A DNA stretch of 64,000 nt, from the NCBI GenBank assembly GCA_044224495.1, contig JBGAKG010000011.1:124001-188000 (forward strand). Reading direction: 5' to 3'. The notes beneath the pieces were generated by a model, which saw only the letters and a list, made by a program, of their open reading frames with translations, was not told the origin of the DNA and did no database searches. The translations under genes and the position numbers were made by a program. Positions 39,647 through 48,496 of the stretch are shown one piece after another. Each line of letters opens with the position of its first letter. Within the stretch, counting starts at the first letter, position 1. This stretch comes from JBGAKG01 sp044224495 (GTDB lineage: Bacteria; Myxococcota_A; Polyangia; Polyangiales; Polyangiaceae).

Positions 39647-42600
39647 TCGAGCCGCGCGAGGCCGGCGCGATGTTCAGGTTCGACGGGTTCGAGTCGCGGG
39701 CGATGACGGCCGACGCGCCCGTCAGCAAGTCGGGCTGAACGGCCGCATCGACCGTCTTGCCGGAGACGGCGCCGTGGCACGCGGCGCACATCCCGTCGAA
39801 GAACCCGCGCTGGAAGCTCTGGTGCGAGTACTCGCCGGGGTAGAAGCTCATCGCTTCACGCTGGAACCGCGGCCAGTTGTTCTTCGTCGAGGCCTCGGTG
39901 TCGGGCAGCTTCAGGACGATCGGCACGCCGCCGGGGATCTGGAAGTGGGCGGAGCCGTCGGAGAGGACGGGGACCGCGCCGATCAGACGGCGGCGGACGT
40001 AGACCTGACCGTACGCATCCTTCGCGACGAACGAGCCACCCGCACCGAACGACGTCACGTCGGACGTGGGCGGGAGGTCTTCGTACACCTCGAACGACGG
40101 AGGAGCCTCGAGCGGGCGCCCGGTCGGGGTGTTCTGGAAGAGGAGCGACGCGATGATGGGGACGTTGAGGACGGTGATGTCCGCCTCGGTCTTCCCCTCG
40201 ATGATGGTGGTGTGACCGTTCGGCTCGTCCGGGCTGGACCGGAAGAGGCCGCGCGGAACGCGCGCGTAGATGCCGACGGCCTCGATGTCGGCCCGGCCTG
40301 CGGCGCCGACGATCTTGGTCTTCTGGCCGCTGGCGAGGTCGACGACGTACACGTCGTAGTCGCCGCCGAACGACTCCGGCGCACCGGGCCCATAGCTCAC
40401 CAGCATCTTCCCGGCGGGGAGCGCGGACGGCGACGTGTACACGCCCTGGTACGGCTTGCCGTTCGGAGGCGCCTCGATGAAGCGCAGGCTGTGGAGGAAG
40501 AAGTTCGGCTCGACCGAGGTCGGCGAGTTCGGATCGGTCACCGTCTTGTCGAGCGGGTAATCGTCCGGCGAAGCCGAGTGGTAGTCGATGCCGATCGAAC
40601 GATTGAAGATGCCGAGCGTACCGCCCTGGTGAGGCGTGCCGACGTCGCTGAAGATCGCGGCGAAGTCCTTGTCCTGGAGCTCGACGACCTGCGAGACCTG
40701 GGGGAACCCGATGCTCCCGCGCTGACCGTACAGCGGGTGGTAGTCGCCACCGTCCACGTTGATGCGGCGGAGCGCGAGTTGGTAGAAGTTCACCGCGCGC
40801 TTCTCGGTGTCGAAGATGGCGCGCCCGTCCGCCATGAAGCTCGGATAGCGCTCCATGTTGAGCTGGAACGTGAGCTGGCGGATCCGATTCTTCCCCGGCT
40901 GGGTGGGATCCTCCTCGAAGACGTAGAGGCTCGAGTTCGGCTTCGTGGGATCGGCAGGGCTGCGCTGCGGACCGGAGTAGTCGAAGTTCGGGCTCGAGTA
41001 GCCGCGCGTGGACGCGAAGATCAGGTGGACCTTCCCGTTCGCGTCGGGCGGGCTGTATTGCGGATCGAAGTTGTGGATCGGCAGGCCGTTGCCGGTCGGC
41101 GGGCCGGCGTTGATCTCGGCGTGCTTCTGGCAGTTCGCGCCGGTCGCATCCATCTCGTAGATGGCGAGCGGCTCGCTCGCGCTCGAGCGCGCGGCGAACG
41201 CGATCTTCTTGCCGTCCCACGAGACCGCGGGGCGTTTGATGTCGGCGGTGGACGGGTTCAGCCCGCAACCCGCGGTGACGGAGGTGTCCGCTCCGGGGAC
41301 GACGTTCCCGGCGGGGTCGAGGGTCGCGGCGAGGATGTGGAGATCCGCGCCCGCGGCGTAGACGTCGAAGTCCTGCGCGCGGTCCGGCGCGGCCGGGATG
41401 GTGCGGCTCACGTACGCGATGCCGGAGAGCGGCGCCGGGTTGCGCGCCGTGCGCTCGCGCTTGTGCCACTCGCGAATGACGCAGAAGCCCGGGATCGTGT
41501 TGAGGTCGCCGTTGTCGTAGTCGTAGCCTTTGCCGTCGCAGAGGGCGCCGTCGGCCGGATCGTTCCCGAAGTCCTCGAAGAGCGGGCCGCCGCGGTGGAG
41601 GATGCCGCGCCCGCCGTTGAAGATCTCGGGCCGGTACATGTTCTTGCGGACGATGCGGCTGGCGGTGATGTCGTCGCTCTCGATCGCGAGCTGTTGGATG
41701 GAGAGCTCGTAGTTGCGCTTCGACGCCGAGAGCGAGAACGCGCCACCCGAGCCGCCGCGCAGGCGGTAGTCGTGGAACATCGCCGCCGAGTGGCACTGCA
41801 GCATCATGCAGCCCTTGCGGACGAGGACCGGTTGCACGCGGTGCGTGAAGAAGAGGAACTCGTTCGAGAGCCCGGTGGTCTGGAGCGGGCCGTGCGCCTT
41901 CGCCCAGCTGTAGATCGCCTGCCAGTCCGTGTCCTGCTGGGTCTGGAAGACGGCGCCGCCTTCGTGATACGCGCCGCCGCCGCTCGGAGCGAGCGGGCGC
42001 CGCAGGAGCTCGCTCTGCTCGGGCGTCTGCGCGAGGTACTCGGTCGCCGAGAAGTAGTTCCACCGGATCTGCTCCGGCGTCTGACCACACGTGAGGTAGA
42101 GCTCGTTCGCCTGCGTACCGTGGCAGTTGCCGGCGGCGCACGACGCGCCGAGCACGGGGCTCACGTTGTTGCGGAACTGGTCGAAGTCCGGCGTGGCGGG
42201 ATCCTTCGTCGGATCGAAGCCGGGCTCCGCGGGCGGAACGGTGGTGTTGCACGCGCTCTTCGTCACGACGGTGGCCTGCACGCCGGTGTTGTTCTCGGTC
42301 GCGCCGTTGTCGATCCAACGCCGGAGCGTGAGGTAACCGGTCGCGGTGGGATCGAAGACGGAGCCGCCGGTGTGGCGGATGTCCGTCTTGATGCTCGTCT
42401 TCACACCGTCGAATGTCTGGATCTCGACCGTGAAGGGAGGGATGTTCTTCACGAGCATCGCCGCCGAGCCGTACGGCCCGTAGACCTGGAGCAGATCCCG
42501 CCGCTTGTTCACGAACGAGAACGCGGTGGTGTCCAGGTTGCCGAACGCATTGCCCTTCGGATCGGACACGTGGCAGCCGACCCCAGTGTTCGTGCGCGTG

Positions 42601-42752
42601 CACGACGTAGTGAGGATCGGGCCGATCGTGCGATCGAAGTAGCTCGTTTGCGTGGGCTCACGCGAGGAGCAGGCCGTCGTTGGAGAGAGCGCGATCGCCG
42701 TCCCCACGATGCAGGTGACGGCCGCGAACATGGAAGCAAGACGAGAGCGCAA
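39624..42752 (-). CDS. Haem-motif/beta-propeller lipoprotein (hydrazine-synthase-alpha-like architecture)
   Basis: The 1042-residue protein's TTG 42752 is chosen because GGAGG lies 6 bases upstream; signal peptide ends TTAC (Cys28). Haem-type motifs are unusual: CAAGNCH and CMMLQCH (CX4CH), an N-terminal C-x8-CH (CTRTNTGVGCH), and one classical CAACH near the C-terminus. Between them are PD40/TolB-like strands (RPAVSWDGKKIAFAARS, HLIFASTRGY). The layout resembles hydrazine-synthase-alpha-like secreted proteins, but the substrate is unknown. It is last of a three-gene operon. Confidence 0.8.
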   Translation of the reverse strand: MRSRLASMFAAVTCIVGTAIALSPTTACSSREPTQTSYFDRTIGPILTTSCTRTNTGVGCHVSDPKGNAFGNLDTTAFSFVNKRRDLLQVYGPYGSAAMLVKNIPPFTVEIQTFDGVKTSIKTDIRHTGGSVFDPTATGYLTLRRWIDNGATENNTGVQATVVTKSACNTTVPPAEPGFDPTKDPATPDFDQFRNNVSPVLGASCAAGNCHGTQANELYLTCGQTPEQIRWNYFSATEYLAQTPEQSELLRRPLAPSGGGAYHEGGAVFQTQQDTDWQAIYSWAKAHGPLQTTGLSNEFLFFTHRVQPVLVRKGCMMLQCHSAAMFHDYRLRGGSGGAFSLSASKRNYELSIQQLAIESDDITASRIVRKNMYRPEIFNGGRGILHRGGPLFEDFGNDPADGALCDGKGYDYDNGDLNTIPGFCVIREWHKRERTARNPAPLSGIAYVSRTIPAAPDRAQDFDVYAAGADLHILAATLDPAGNVVPGADTSVTAGCGLNPSTADIKRPAVSWDGKKIAFAARSSASEPLAIYEMDATGANCQKHAEINAGPPTGNGLPIHNFDPQYSPPDANGKVHLIFASTRGYSSPNFDYSGPQRSPADPTKPNSSLYVFEEDPTQPGKNRIRQLTFQLNMERYPSFMADGRAIFDTEKRAVNFYQLALRRINVDGGDYHPLYGQRGSIGFPQVSQVVELQDKDFAAIFSDVGTPHQGGTLGIFNRSIGIDYHSASPDDYPLDKTVTDPNSPTSVEPNFFLHSLRFIEAPPNGKPYQGVYTSPSALPAGKMLVSYGPGAPESFGGDYDVYVVDLASGQKTKIVGAAGRADIEAVGIYARVPRGLFRSSPDEPNGHTTIIEGKTEADITVLNVPIIASLLFQNTPTGRPLEAPPSFEVYEDLPPTSDVTSFGAGGSFVAKDAYGQVYVRRRLIGAVPVLSDGSAHFQIPGGVPIVLKLPDTEASTKNNWPRFQREAMSFYPGEYSHQSFQRGFFDGMCAACHGAVSGKTVDAAVQPDLLTGASAVIARDSNPSNLNIAPASRGSIIGPPAN

Positions 42753-42783
42753 TCGACTCCTCCTCTCACGCCACTTTAAGCCG

Positions 42784-42817
42784 ACGACCGCGTTTTGGCG
42801 AACCAAAACGCGGTCGT
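42784..42817 (-). terminator. 15-bp hairpin between HEAT gene and large haem lipoprotein gene
   Basis: ACGACCGCGTTTTGG (42784-42798), a CGAA loop and its exact complement (42803-42817) form a very stable stem 38 bp after the HEAT-gene stop. No T-run follows on the minus strand. It is a likely attenuator or mRNA-end stabiliser inside the operon. Confidence 0.6.
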
Positions 42818-42855
42818 TGGTGACTCGAATGAGTCTTTTGAACGCTCGGCTCCGC

Positions 42856-43773
42856 TCAGATCCGGCGGAGAGCGATCTGTGCTTGGTCGCGCACGAGCGA
42901 GCTCGAGTCCGTCTGGAGGATCGCTTCGAGCGTCGACCGCGCCGAGTTGTCGCCGAGGACGCCGAGTGCGTGGCACGCGGCGAGGCGAACGTCGGCGTCG
43001 GCGTCGTTCCGCGCGATCGCGATGAGCGATTGCACGGCGTCCTTCACCCGGAAGCTCTCGAGGAGCTCGATGCCGTTCTTGCGAACCTGCGGAGAAGCAT
43101 CGCCCATCAGCTTCGCGACGGCGGCGCCGTCGTTGAAGCCGTTGATCTTGCTCGCCGCCTTGATCGCCGAGAGGCGGACCGTCGCGTCGCTGTCGGCCAT
43201 CGCCTTGCCGACGGCGCCCGCGCCGTCGTCGTTGATGCGGCCGAGGCCGGAGACGGCTGCCGCGCGAACCTCGGGCGACGCATCGCCCGTGGCAGCCGCA
43301 GCGAGCGGCTCGATGCCGGCCGCGGTGAGGAACTCACCGACGGCGTACGCAGCGTACGCGCGCTTCTGCGGGTTCGGATCGGACGCCAGGGTCTTCACCG
43401 TGCGCTCGTACACCTCGCCCGGGCCGAAGACGCCGAACGTACGGCGGCGGAGCCACCACGCGGAGATCTCGCGGATCTCCTTGTCGTTGTTGTAGAGGAG
43501 CGGCTCGACGGCGCCGATGCATCCGCCGCACTCGACGGCCTCGGCGTGCTCGAGCGTCTCCCAGATCTGGGAGGCCGAGCCCGAGGACGTCGAGCTGATG
43601 ATGCGGTCCGGCGTCGAGAGGAACTCGATCTGGTCCGGCGGTACGTTCTTGTACACCGCCGCCGTTCCGCCACCGGTCCACTGAGTGTCGCTCTTCGCGT
43701 CGCTCGGAGCCATGAACGTCGCCGCCCCGAGGGCCGCTGCAAACACGCAAGCTGCGATCTTCGTGATGTGCAT
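42856..43773 (-). CDS. Secreted HEAT-repeat protein
   Basis: The 305-residue protein has a Sec signal peptide at residues 1-24. The rest consists of HEAT/PBS-lyase-type repeats (SPEVRAAAVSGLGRI, SDATVRLSAIKAASKI, DADVRLAACHALGVLGDN, SSLVRDQAQIALRRI). One CGGC pair lacks the His of a haem site. It is encoded between two haem-motif lipoproteins and is a plausible scaffold for their periplasmic complex. Ribosome-binding site GGAG is 7 bases before ATG 43773. Confidence 0.82.
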   Translation of the reverse strand: MHITKIAACVFAAALGAATFMAPSDAKSDTQWTGGGTAAVYKNVPPDQIEFLSTPDRIISSTSSGSASQIWETLEHAEAVECGGCIGAVEPLLYNNDKEIREISAWWLRRRTFGVFGPGEVYERTVKTLASDPNPQKRAYAAYAVGEFLTAAGIEPLAAAATGDASPEVRAAAVSGLGRINDDGAGAVGKAMADSDATVRLSAIKAASKINGFNDGAAVAKLMGDASPQVRKNGIELLESFRVKDAVQSLIAIARNDADADVRLAACHALGVLGDNSARSTLEAILQTDSSSLVRDQAQIALRRI

Positions 43774-43793
43774 GACTGTTCTCCTGCTCCTGT

Positions 43794-46112
43794 TCACTTC
43801 TTCGGGGCGACGGGGTCGGCGCCGGCGTAGGGGGCGAATTGGGTGTTCTGACGGGCGTAGTACTGACCGCCCATGTCGAACGACCGGATGATGGCCTGGC
43901 GCTCCTCGTCGGTGAGCGTGACGCCCACGTTCTCGGGGTGCATCGGCTTGTCGGTGACCGGCCACGCGGTGGTGCCGTCGCCCGCCTTCACGTTCATGTA
44001 GTGGATCATCTCCGAGCCGCGCGCGTCAGCCGGGACACCCCACTTCGGGGGGACCGTGCCCTGGATGGTCATCTGACCCATGACCATCTCGAGCGCCGCC
44101 GGGTAGAAAATGGAAACGTACGATGCGTTGAGCGTCTGCACCTTGCGGTCGTAGGTGACCGTGATCGGGCGGTCCGACATGTCGAAGCGCGGGATCTGGT
44201 AGCTCGCCGTGGTGCCCGCCGCCGCGTTCGTCACCGTGATGGTGTAGAACGTCTGCGGCCCGTTGCCGTTCGTCGTCTGGTTGTGGCAGGACACGCACTT
44301 CTTGTTGAGGATGTCCTGGATGAACGACTTGCCGTTCGTGTCGTTCTTGTTCCAGGGGTACTCGGTGCGGTCCGCGATCGGGATGAGGAACTTCTCCGCA
44401 CCCTTCTGCTCCGCGACGGTCGGGTTCGCACCCATCGCCGGGACGCCGACGCCCGTGCGGCTCTCGTGGCAGCCGACGCAGCGGCGATCTTCGCCGGGCA
44501 TGCCCTGAATCCAGGTGCCCTGGTTGCGGATCGCGAGGCCGAACTTGTCGATCGGCTGGAGGTGCACCGGGATGTACGGCGGGATGTCGGCGAGCCAGCT
44601 GCGGTCGTTGTAGACCTGCGCCTCGCCGAGGATCGCGCCACCCTCGTGCATCGTCAGACCGAACATCGTGACGCCCTTGGCCGCTTCGCTCGAGAAGCCC
44701 TCGATGATGCGGACCTTGACCGCGCCCTTGAGCGCGTCGCCGAGCGCCGCGTCCTTGAACTGGGCGCCGTTGATCGTCTCCTTGAGGCTCGTGGTGGAGA
44801 CGTCGACCGAGCCGATGCGGGTCGGCTGCGTCGAGTCCGGCGTCTTCTGGAGGTCACCGATGAGCGGCGGCTCCTTGCGCGCCACGACGGCGACCGCACC
44901 GAGCGACCACATGTTGCGGTCGTTGTAGATGAGCTGGTTCTTCTTGGTGGCGGTGTCGAACACGTAGATGCCGAAGTCCGGCGGCGTGACCGACGTCTCG
45001 TTCAGGTCGTTGACCGGGCCGTCCGCCCAAGAGACGAGCAGGCGCCCGTCGGGGAGAACACTCGGCTCGCGGTAGCGACCGGCGGGCGACGGGCCGTTGC
45101 CGGTCGGGACGTCCGGCGTGAGGATCGTGTAGGTCGCGTTCTCCTCGTCGAGGCACGCGTGGCCGGCCTGGTCGGCCTTCGGATCCAAGCAAACCGGGTC
45201 CGCCTTGTTGCGCGCGTCGATCTGGATCAGCGTTCCGGCGTGGATGGTGCGGTTACGCGTGGTCGCGATGCCGACCATGATGTTGGGCGACATCTCGCGG
45301 ATGTTGACGAGCGAGTTCGCCGGCTTGCCGTGCTGGCCGCCGACCGCGAGCATCTGCGTGCCGTCCGGGTTCGTCGTGAAGATCTTCACGTCGTTGACCG
45401 GGCCGAGGTGCTCCCAGCGGGAGTAGCCGACCTTGCCGTCGTGGCGAAGGAACGGAGCGACCGTGTGCGAGAGGTTCTGCGAGAGGAGGCGGCGATCCGC
45501 GTCACCACCGTCGATGGTGATGGTCGCGAGCTGCGACACGACACGGCCGTGCTCGTACTCGTCGGCGCGGGTGCCCATCTCCGTGTACATCTGGTTGGTC
45601 GCGAACATGATGCGACCACCCGGGAGATAGATCGGGTTGATGTCGTCCGCGTCGCCCGCGGTCTTCTGGTGGATCTCGTACTTGCCGTCGGGGCCCGGCG
45701 TGAGCTGCACCGTATAGATGTGGTAGTGGTCGTTCCCGTCCTTCTTCATCGAGAAGACGGCCTGCTTCGCGTCGAAGGAGACGTCCACCCCGTTGAAGTC
45801 GGCGTTCGGGAACGCCTCCGTGAGGTTGGTGAGCTTCCCGTCCGGACGGGGCGGGGTCAGCATGTTGAGGCTGCCGCCCGGGACGTAGCGGTCGTAGTCG
45901 ATGACTTGACCGTTACCACCCGACACGTTGACGTTCACGCCCGACTGCGTGACCTCCGTGTGCGCGCGCTTCACGATCAGGATCGACCCGACGCCGATGT
46001 CGACGTTTTCGGTCGTGTCCTTCGAGCACGCGTTGAATCCGAGCAGTGCGCCCGGGGCCAAGATGGCGAGGGCGAGGGCGAGGGCGCTGACGGGCTTGCG
46101 GATGGCTTTCAT
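43794..46112 (-). CDS. Di-haem beta-propeller lipoprotein (hydrazine-synthase-alpha-like)
   Basis: The protein has 772 residues from ATG 46112 with GGAGGAG upstream; lipobox FNAC (Cys29). A beta-propeller (DVSFDAKQAVFSMKKDGNDH, NPIYLPGGRIMFATN, EPSVLPDGRLLVSWAD) is followed by two c-type haem motifs, RCVGCHE and KCVSCHN, and a C-terminal domain. This matches the architecture of secreted hydrazine-synthase-alpha-like proteins with unknown redox substrate in many bacteria. First gene of the operon; 20 bp before the HEAT-repeat gene. Confidence 0.83.
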   Translation of the reverse strand: MKAIRKPVSALALALAILAPGALLGFNACSKDTTENVDIGVGSILIVKRAHTEVTQSGVNVNVSGGNGQVIDYDRYVPGGSLNMLTPPRPDGKLTNLTEAFPNADFNGVDVSFDAKQAVFSMKKDGNDHYHIYTVQLTPGPDGKYEIHQKTAGDADDINPIYLPGGRIMFATNQMYTEMGTRADEYEHGRVVSQLATITIDGGDADRRLLSQNLSHTVAPFLRHDGKVGYSRWEHLGPVNDVKIFTTNPDGTQMLAVGGQHGKPANSLVNIREMSPNIMVGIATTRNRTIHAGTLIQIDARNKADPVCLDPKADQAGHACLDEENATYTILTPDVPTGNGPSPAGRYREPSVLPDGRLLVSWADGPVNDLNETSVTPPDFGIYVFDTATKKNQLIYNDRNMWSLGAVAVVARKEPPLIGDLQKTPDSTQPTRIGSVDVSTTSLKETINGAQFKDAALGDALKGAVKVRIIEGFSSEAAKGVTMFGLTMHEGGAILGEAQVYNDRSWLADIPPYIPVHLQPIDKFGLAIRNQGTWIQGMPGEDRRCVGCHESRTGVGVPAMGANPTVAEQKGAEKFLIPIADRTEYPWNKNDTNGKSFIQDILNKKCVSCHNQTTNGNGPQTFYTITVTNAAAGTTASYQIPRFDMSDRPITVTYDRKVQTLNASYVSIFYPAALEMVMGQMTIQGTVPPKWGVPADARGSEMIHYMNVKAGDGTTAWPVTDKPMHPENVGVTLTDEERQAIIRSFDMGGQYYARQNTQFAPYAGADPVAPKK

Positions 46113-46333
46113 GTCTCCTCCGAGCCGAAGATCCGGCAGGGTGGACATAAGCACGAGGCGGGCCAGCGGGCTTTATTCCGGAATCATTCAGGAATTCGTC
46201 GGCTGGAGGATGGGGCGCGGTGCCCCCGGACCCCAGCTGTGGGGGGACTCACCCCCAAAAGCAAAAAGACGAATCCGGAACACGGAATGGGATCGGGAAT
46301 GGGAATGGAAGGCGAAGCCGCCGCCCATGCGCA

Positions 46334-46353
46334 TGCGCATGCCCCTGCCCGCC
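46334..46353. repeat. 20-bp direct repeat, left copy
   Basis: TGCGCATGCCCCTGCCCGCC occurs here and again at 48409-48428. The two copies bracket the MerR-desaturase pair. The surrounding 46113-46363 region is otherwise gene-free, with simple-sequence GGGAATGG and GCGCAT runs. Confidence 0.8.
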
Positions 46354-46363
46354 AGCAGGCCAG

Positions 46364-47095
46364 TCACCGCTTCTTCTTCATCTTCCCTGGCAGCGCGGTC
46401 GCCTTGCCCGACTCGAGGAGCTTGCGCAGCGCGCTCTCCATCTCGCGGCCGAAGATGACGCGCACGGCTTCCAGGCCCATCGGGCGGAGCGCTTGGAAGA
46501 GGTCGCCCGCGCTCTCGGCGCTGATCTTTCCGTCCTTCGCGTGGGAGAGGAAGAGATCGACCACGTCCGCGACGGCGCGCTGCATGTGCTTGCGCAAGAT
46601 CGACGACGCTTGGACCGCCGTCTCCAAGTCGATCCCCGCGGCTTCGAGCTTCATCGCGACGGTGAGGAGCGCCGGGCTCTGGAGGAGCAGCACGTCGCCC
46701 TTTCGCTCGACGAGCTTGGAGCGGACGAGGTCCGCGAGGAGCCCGGGTCGCTGCGCGCCCGCGAGCTCGTAGAGCTCGGCCTCGGTCACCGTACGCGGCT
46801 GATCGTTGGCCCACGACGCCTGCATCTGACGCTCGACGCCGAGCCACTCGGCGAGGTCGACCTCGCCTTTGTCGATGCTCGCCACCAGATCGCGGATCGC
46901 GTCGATCCGGAGCCCGCGGTCCTGGAGCTGCGCGATGAGCTTGAGCCGTTCGGCGTGCTCGGGGCCGTAGACGGCGACGCGACCGCGGATCGTCGGCGCC
47001 TGGAGCGCGCCCTTCGATTGGTAGAAGCGGATGGTTCGGCTCGGGACTTTGGAGACCGTCGCGAGCTCGTCGATCGTGTACTCGGGGGTGCTCAT
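46364..47095 (-). CDS. MerR-family regulator
   Basis: The protein has 243 residues from ATG 47095. An N-terminal MerR winged helix (YTIDELATVSKVPSRTIRFY, then AERLKLIAQLQDRGL) is followed by a long helical effector/dimerisation region (~100-243) ending GKMKKKR. It lies 49 bp after the fatty-acid desaturase gene on the same strand and probably regulates it. Confidence 0.88.
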   Translation of the reverse strand: MSTPEYTIDELATVSKVPSRTIRFYQSKGALQAPTIRGRVAVYGPEHAERLKLIAQLQDRGLRIDAIRDLVASIDKGEVDLAEWLGVERQMQASWANDQPRTVTEAELYELAGAQRPGLLADLVRSKLVERKGDVLLLQSPALLTVAMKLEAAGIDLETAVQASSILRKHMQRAVADVVDLFLSHAKDGKISAESAGDLFQALRPMGLEAVRVIFGREMESALRKLLESGKATALPGKMKKKR

Positions 47096-47144
47096 GGGCC
47101 GCGCCGCGTCTTCTTCGGGCGCGGCCCACGCTACCTGAGCTGCA

Positions 47145-48299
47145 TCAGCCAGCAATGGGCATCTCCTGCGGATCGTGGGAGAGACCGTCGAGGTGGTGGA
47201 TCGCCTTCTTCAACGTGGCCCACCAGCTCGCGCGCTTGTGCTCGATGCCGTGCCGCTCGCAGATGGCGCGGACCTCGGGCGCGATCTGGCGGAGGCGCTG
47301 CGGCGCGAGCGTCGGGAACAGGTGGTGCTCGATCTGCAGGTCGAGCCCGCCGCAGAGGACGGAGACGGCCCACGGAACCTCGAAGTCGTTCGCGGATGCG
47401 ACCTGCATCGCGTACCACTCGCCGCGGCTCTTGGGCTTCGTGCCCTCGGGGAAGCTCGCGACGTCGTGCCCGATGTGGCCACAATGAATGGTGGCGGCCG
47501 AGTAGATGTCGCGCATCGTCTCCGCGAGCCAGTTGCCGAGGAGCACCTTCCAGAAGAAGGGGCCGGCGAGGAGCGGGAAGAAGACGTAGTTGCGGAAGTA
47601 GTACGGGAGGAACTTCCGGAGCGTGCGCTTCCACGCGAGCTTCTTGCTCTCGGGCGAGAGGTCGGGGAGCACCTCGAGCGTGCGGCCGTTCCGCTCGCCG
47701 TAGATCACGTCCGACATGCCCGTGAAGTGGAAGTTCATGAGCATCCCGAAGTTCGGGAAGAGCACCCCGAGGACGAACGGCACCTGGAAGCGGTGGCGGG
47801 GGTTCCACGGCGTCTGCTCGGTGAGGCGCGCGGGGCCGAAGTTGATGTCGGGGTCCTTGCCGGCGACGTTGGTGAAGCCGTGGTGCTTCACGTTGTGACC
47901 GAGGCGCCACGACTCCTCGTCGATCGGCGTGTCCCACGAGTAGGTCTTGGAGTGGAACTCCTCGGCGTCTTCGAACTTGTCGTACGCGCCGTGGAGCGAG
48001 GTGTGGCCGATCTCCGTCGCCTGGATCTGCTTGTGGAGGAAGAGGCAACCGACGCCGAGGAAGAAGGAGATGGGCTCGGGGCTCACGTGGATGAGCACGC
48101 GGCCGATCACCTCCATCGCGACGGAGAAGCGGTCGAGGGCTTTGACGTACTTCACGTCTTCGGCTCCATCGCCAATCTCGGCGAGGGTGCGCTTCTTCAG
48201 CGCGTCGAGCTCGGCGCCGAAGGCGGCGTACGGGTCGGTACGATCGGCGCGAGCGGACGTCGGCTCGGCCGCTGCGGGAGCGGGGGCATCGAAGGGCAT
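47145..48299 (-). CDS. Membrane fatty-acid desaturase
   Basis: The 384-residue protein has GGAG 5 bases before ATG 48299. The three His boxes are H99-T-S-L-H103, H135-N-V-K-H139-H140 and Q322-IE-H325-H326, with hydrophobic segments around residues 65-88, 172-195 and 235-258. The Q at the last box is typical of front-end (delta-5/delta-6-type) desaturases acting on acyl-lipids or acyl-CoA. Several myxobacteria make polyunsaturated fatty acids, which fits. It shares an operon with MerR. Confidence 0.92.
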   Translation of the reverse strand: MPFDAPAPAAAEPTSARADRTDPYAAFGAELDALKKRTLAEIGDGAEDVKYVKALDRFSVAMEVIGRVLIHVSPEPISFFLGVGCLFLHKQIQATEIGHTSLHGAYDKFEDAEEFHSKTYSWDTPIDEESWRLGHNVKHHGFTNVAGKDPDINFGPARLTEQTPWNPRHRFQVPFVLGVLFPNFGMLMNFHFTGMSDVIYGERNGRTLEVLPDLSPESKKLAWKRTLRKFLPYYFRNYVFFPLLAGPFFWKVLLGNWLAETMRDIYSAATIHCGHIGHDVASFPEGTKPKSRGEWYAMQVASANDFEVPWAVSVLCGGLDLQIEHHLFPTLAPQRLRQIAPEVRAICERHGIEHKRASWWATLKKAIHHLDGLSHDPQEMPIAG

Positions 48300-48349
48300 G
48301 AGGGCTCCTTTCTGGCGGCACGAGGGCCACGCCAGTCTTTGATGCCTCA

Positions 48350-48378
48350 TTGATAACTGTTACATCGTTTACTGTCAA
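48350..48378 (-). promoter_or_regulatory. Promoter of desaturase-MerR operon
   Basis: On the minus strand TTGACA (48378-48373) and TATCAA (48355-48350) are 17 bp apart, followed by a 45-60 base leader to ATG 48299. The A/T-rich spacer region is a likely regulator site. Confidence 0.6.
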
Positions 48379-48408
48379 CGTCGCCGCGACGATTTTCTCA
48401 CCTGCGCC

Positions 48409-48428
48409 TGCGCATGCCCCTGCCCGCC
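48409..48428. repeat. 20-bp direct repeat, right copy
   Basis: Identical to 46334-46353. It lies in the divergent region between the desaturase promoter and the second MerR gene. Confidence 0.8.
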
Positions 48429-48471
48429 CGGCGGTCCCGCGCCAACGCTCCCCATCCCTTCCCGAGACCCA

Positions 48472-48494
48472 AACGGATAGTGATACTATCCGTT
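48472..48494 (+). promoter_or_regulatory. Perfect 10-bp inverted-repeat operator
   Basis: AACGGATAGT, spacer GAT and the exact complement end 2 bases before GTG 48497. A -10-like TACTAT (48484-48489) lies inside the right arm, so a bound protein would block RNA polymerase. Transcription would start almost at the GTG, giving a leaderless message. Autoregulation by the MerR protein is likely. Confidence 0.65.
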
Positions 48495-48496
48495 CG

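Noticed and set aside
39327..42779. A plus-strand open frame of over 1100 codons opposite the large haem lipoprotein gene
   Set aside because: Its translation is Arg/Val/Glu-rich with no domain, and the minus strand carries signal peptide, haem motifs and ribosome-binding site. It is a by-product of high G+C.
46241..46270. GGGGGG/CCCCC-containing hairpin as second copy of the 82-bp repeat
   Set aside because: Only the G-run/C-run feature is shared; the rest of the sequence does not match the 55983-56064 insert.
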